The notes under the pieces: model-generated
Database searches by the model: none
What the model was told of the DNA's origin: nothing
The model's input: the letters and a program-made list of their open reading frames with translations, nothing else
Shown: positions 11,180-12,995 of the stretch, piece after piece
How positions within the stretch are numbered: position 1 is the stretch's first letter
How the letters are laid out: each line of letters starts with the position of its first letter
DNA from: an uncultured Opitutia bacterium
GTDB taxonomy: Bacteria > Verrucomicrobiota > Verrucomicrobiia > Opitutales > UBA953
Assembly (NCBI GenBank): GCA_903853185.1
Contig: CAINSX010000282.1
Coordinates: forward strand, 1 to 12,995
DNA: 12,995 bases
Direction: 5' to 3'
Position numbers and translations under genes: made by a program

Positions 11180-12721
11180 GTGTCTGAACCCGGCTTCCAG
11201 GTCATCGCGCGCCGCTGGCGTCCCCGTTGCTTCGACGAACTCGTCGGGCAGGAACACATCGTCAGGACCCTCCGCAATGCGCTCGAGACGAAGCGCATGG
11301 CCCATGCCTATCTTTTCATTGGCCCTCGCGGCACTGGTAAGACGACGACCGCCCGCATCCTGGCCAAGGCCCTGAACTGCGCAGGCGGCCCGAAGCCAGA
11401 CTTCTCCCTCGAAGACCCGGTCTGCCTCGCGATCGAGAAGGGTAACTGCCTCGACGTGGTTGAGATCGATGCCGCTTCCAATCGCAGCATCGACGACGCT
11501 AAGAAAATTCGCGACGAGTGTCAGTACGCCCCGACCAACTGCCCCTTCAAGGTCTTCATCATCGACGAAGTCCACCAGCTCTCGAAGGACGCCTTCAATG
11601 CGCTCCTCAAGACGCTTGAGGAGCCGCCGCCCTGGGTTAAGTTCATCCTGGCGACGACCGAGGCGGACAAGATCCTGCCGACCATCACTTCCCGCTGTCA
11701 GCGCTTGGAGTTCCACCCGATTTCGGAGGAAGTCATCGCCGCCCAGCTCGCCCGCATCGTCAAAGCCGACGGCGTCACGGCCGACCAGCACGCCCTCACG
11801 GCCATCGCTCGCCTCGCCTCCGGCGGTATGCGTGACTCGCAGTCCATCCTCGACCAGGTGATCTCCTTCTCCGGTAAAAAGATTACCGAGGCTGATGTGC
11901 TTTCCATCTACGGTCTGGCCTCCGTCCAGCAGGTCACCGACCTCTGCCACGGCATCGCCACGTGCGATGGCAAGAAGGTCCTCGCTCTCTGTGATGCCTT
12001 CCATGCCGAAGGTCGCGACCTGCTCCGCGTGCTCGCCGACCTTCAGGTCCGCGTCCGTGCCGCCACCCTTGATTCCGTCCGCTCCGGCGGCAATTCCGCC
12101 CAGCTTGGCGCCCCGCTCGCCACCGAGCAGCTCGTGCGTCTCCTAGAGTGCCTGCAGGAAGGGGAGACCGGTATCCGCCATGGACTCTCGCCACGGGCCA
12201 ACTTTGAGGTGACGCTGCTCAAAGCAATCGAGCAAAGTAGGTCGCGATCGATAGACCTCCTCATAAAAGACATCGCCGCCGCCGCAGCTGGTCTCCCTCG
12301 GGAGCCCGGCCAAAAAAAAATAAGGACCACGGTGGCCGCACTGGCGGCGCCTGAGCCGAGCGCGGTCGCCCCCGACGTCGAGCCCGCTGCGGCCGTCGCT
12401 CCTACGCCTTCGCGCGTCGTGGACATCCCGATCGAAGACTCGGGAATTCTTGAGGAATCCTTGCCGCCCTTGGACGTCGACGCCGCCGAGGCCGAAGCTA
12501 GCAGCTCAGATCGTCGTGCCGACTTTGTCTTTCCCGAGGCCGCCCTCGCCAGCCTGCCGGTCGCCGAGGTCGGTAAGACCGCTTTCCCAGGCGAAAAGGA
12601 ATTCGTCGAGGCGGTGAACGCGCTGCCGCCTGGACTTAAGGACAAGTTAAAGGACACGATCGGGGCAGACTTCACGGCCCTGCGTCCGATTCCGGCCGGC
12701 AAGCTGCGTCGCCCGCTCTGA
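11180..12721 (+). CDS. dnaX: DNA polymerase III subunit tau/gamma
   Basis: DnaX is the ATPase of the clamp loader that places the sliding clamp on DNA; its long form tau also links polymerases in the replisome. The 513-residue protein has the AAA+ domain with Walker A GPRGTGKTT (48-56), Walker B FIIDE (126-130), sensor 1 ATTEADK (158-164) and the SRC arginine-finger motif (171-173). The lid and collar domains run to about residue 370 (sensor 2 region SGGMRDSQSILDQ at 214-226). After that comes an Ala/Pro/Glu-rich linker and a short C-terminal module (about 468-513, ending AGKLRRPL). Of the four zinc-binding cysteines of E. coli DnaX, C67 and C82 remain, with S76 and D79 at the other two sites and an extra C90. 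The start is GTG 11180 (MSEPGFQVIARRWRP). A run of nine A residues at codons 378-381 is a likely recoding site producing gamma. Confidence 0.97.
   Translation: MSEPGFQVIARRWRPRCFDELVGQEHIVRTLRNALETKRMAHAYLFIGPRGTGKTTTARILAKALNCAGGPKPDFSLEDPVCLAIEKGNCLDVVEIDAASNRSIDDAKKIRDECQYAPTNCPFKVFIIDEVHQLSKDAFNALLKTLEEPPPWVKFILATTEADKILPTITSRCQRLEFHPISEEVIAAQLARIVKADGVTADQHALTAIARLASGGMRDSQSILDQVISFSGKKITEADVLSIYGLASVQQVTDLCHGIATCDGKKVLALCDAFHAEGRDLLRVLADLQVRVRAATLDSVRSGGNSAQLGAPLATEQLVRLLECLQEGETGIRHGLSPRANFEVTLLKAIEQSRSRSIDLLIKDIAAAAAGLPREPGQKKIRTTVAALAAPEPSAVAPDVEPAAAVAPTPSRVVDIPIEDSGILEESLPPLDVDAAEAEASSSDRRADFVFPEAALASLPVAEVGKTAFPGEKEFVEAVNALPPGLKDKLKDTIGADFTALRPIPAGKLRRPL
12300..12354 (+). promoter_or_regulatory. 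Candidate dnaX slippage/frameshift signal for the gamma product
   Basis: Nine A residues at 12312-12320 are read CAA AAA AAA ATA in the tau frame, so A AAA AAA (12313-12319) is in phase for a tandem -1 slip. In the -1 frame (or with one extra A in the mRNA) translation runs 11 codons to TGA 12352-12354, giving about 391 residues. With one A lost, TAA at 12321-12323 is in frame and the product ends after residue 380. GGGAG (12300-12304) lies 7 nt upstream, like the SD-like stimulator in E. coli dnaX. GCCGC (12335-12339) pairs with GCGGC (12344-12348) downstream. The site sits just after the collar domain, where gamma should end. Both the E. coli and Thermus dnaX recoding mechanisms are established; their use here is inferred. 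Confidence 0.7.
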
Positions 12722-12723
12722 CC

Positions 12724-12995
12724 GTGGCGCCGTCGACCGAAATCGGCGTCATCTCCGACACCCATGGCCGGCTTCGCGCCGAAGCGCTCATCGCCTTGGA
12801 AGGTTGCGACGTGATCTTCCACGCCGGCGACGTCTGCGGTCCGTTGATTGTGCCGCAGCTCGCCGAGATCGCTCCGTGTCATGTCGTGGCGGGCAATTGT
12901 GATGACGACGACACGCTCCCGCTGACCTCGATGCAGCTCATTGCGGGGCTGCGCGTCCTGATGCATCACGGACACCTTCCGGTAGACGAGACCGC
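12724..12995 (+). CDS. YfcE/MJ0936-type metallophosphoesterase, N-terminal part
   Basis: The gene runs off the window; 90 complete codons are visible from GTG 12724. The calcineurin-like phosphoesterase metal-binding motifs appear in order: DTHG (D12, H14), HAGD (D36), GNCD (N58) and HHGH (H82, H84). Spacing and length fit the small single-domain YfcE/MJ0936 group of metal-dependent phosphodiesterases, whose natural substrates are often unknown. The GTG start gives MAPSTEIGVISDTHG, with the metal motif at the expected distance from the N-terminus. It lies 2 bp after the dnaX stop, so it is very likely in the dnaX transcript and translationally coupled. The C-terminal motifs cannot be checked here, and substrate is not predictable. 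Confidence 0.9.
   Translation, partial: MAPSTEIGVISDTHGRLRAEALIALEGCDVIFHAGDVCGPLIVPQLAEIAPCHVVAGNCDDDDTLPLTSMQLIAGLRVLMHHGHLPVDET

Noticed and set aside
12043..12975. Reverse-strand frame of 310 codons over the dnaX end and the phosphoesterase
   Set aside because: The forward strand has clear domain motifs across the whole stretch (DnaX collar, then DTHG, HAGD, GNCD, HGH), so the reverse frame is a shadow.
1..12995. CRISPR arrays, transposons, prophage genes, tRNA or rRNA genes
   Set aside because: None seen. The window is almost wholly covered by housekeeping genes on one strand, with no spaced direct repeats, transposase motifs or terminal inverted repeats.

Overview
The window is the distal two thirds of a bacterial S10-spc-alpha ribosomal protein supercluster, followed by three smaller units. 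Every recognised gene is on the + strand and coding density is very high. The DNA is GC-rich, with a strong preference for C at third codon positions. Most start codons have no clear Shine-Dalgarno sequence; the leaders are short, A/C-rich and poor in G. Together with an enlarged SecY, absence of the L30 and L36 genes from their usual places, and low-complexity tails on many ribosomal proteins, this suggests a Verrucomicrobiota-like (perhaps Opitutae-type) bacterium. That placement is an inference from general features, not from a database search.

Region 1 (1-9231) carries, in order: the 3' end of rplX (L24), rplE (L5), rpsN (S14), rpsH (S8), rplF (L6), rplR (L18), rpsE (S5), rplO (L15), secY, map, rpsM (S13), rpsK (S11), rpsD (S4), rpoA and rplQ (L17). 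Gaps are mostly 4-35 bp, with larger ones only before rpsM (79 bp) and rpsD (86 bp). The classical neighbours rpmD, adk, infA and rpmJ are not between these genes. The cluster makes ribosomal subunit proteins, the main protein-export channel, the enzyme that removes the initiator methionine, and the alpha subunit of RNA polymerase. It ends in a strong intrinsic terminator at 9254-9294.

Region 2 (9313-11126) holds a 78-residue membrane-anchored zinc-ribbon protein of unknown function, followed 20 bp later by guaA (GMP synthase).

Region 3 (11143-12995) holds dnaX (DNA polymerase III tau/gamma subunit), preceded by a candidate promoter that would give a leaderless or nearly leaderless mRNA. A YfcE-like metallophosphoesterase follows 2 bp after dnaX and is cut by the window edge.

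The most interesting signal is inside dnaX. A run of nine A residues (12312-12320) lies just after the region encoding the clamp-loader domains. Slippage in either direction meets an early stop: TAA directly after the run in one alternative frame, and TGA at 12352-12354 in the other. Short gamma-like products of about 380 or 391 residues would be made alongside the 513-residue tau. A GGGAG element lies just upstream, a GC-rich hairpin downstream, and a cluster of rare codons surrounds the site. This resembles the known dnaX recoding sites of E. coli (ribosomal frameshift) and Thermus (transcriptional slippage on A9). No wholly new multi-gene system was found; the window is otherwise a housekeeping region with several lineage-specific oddities.
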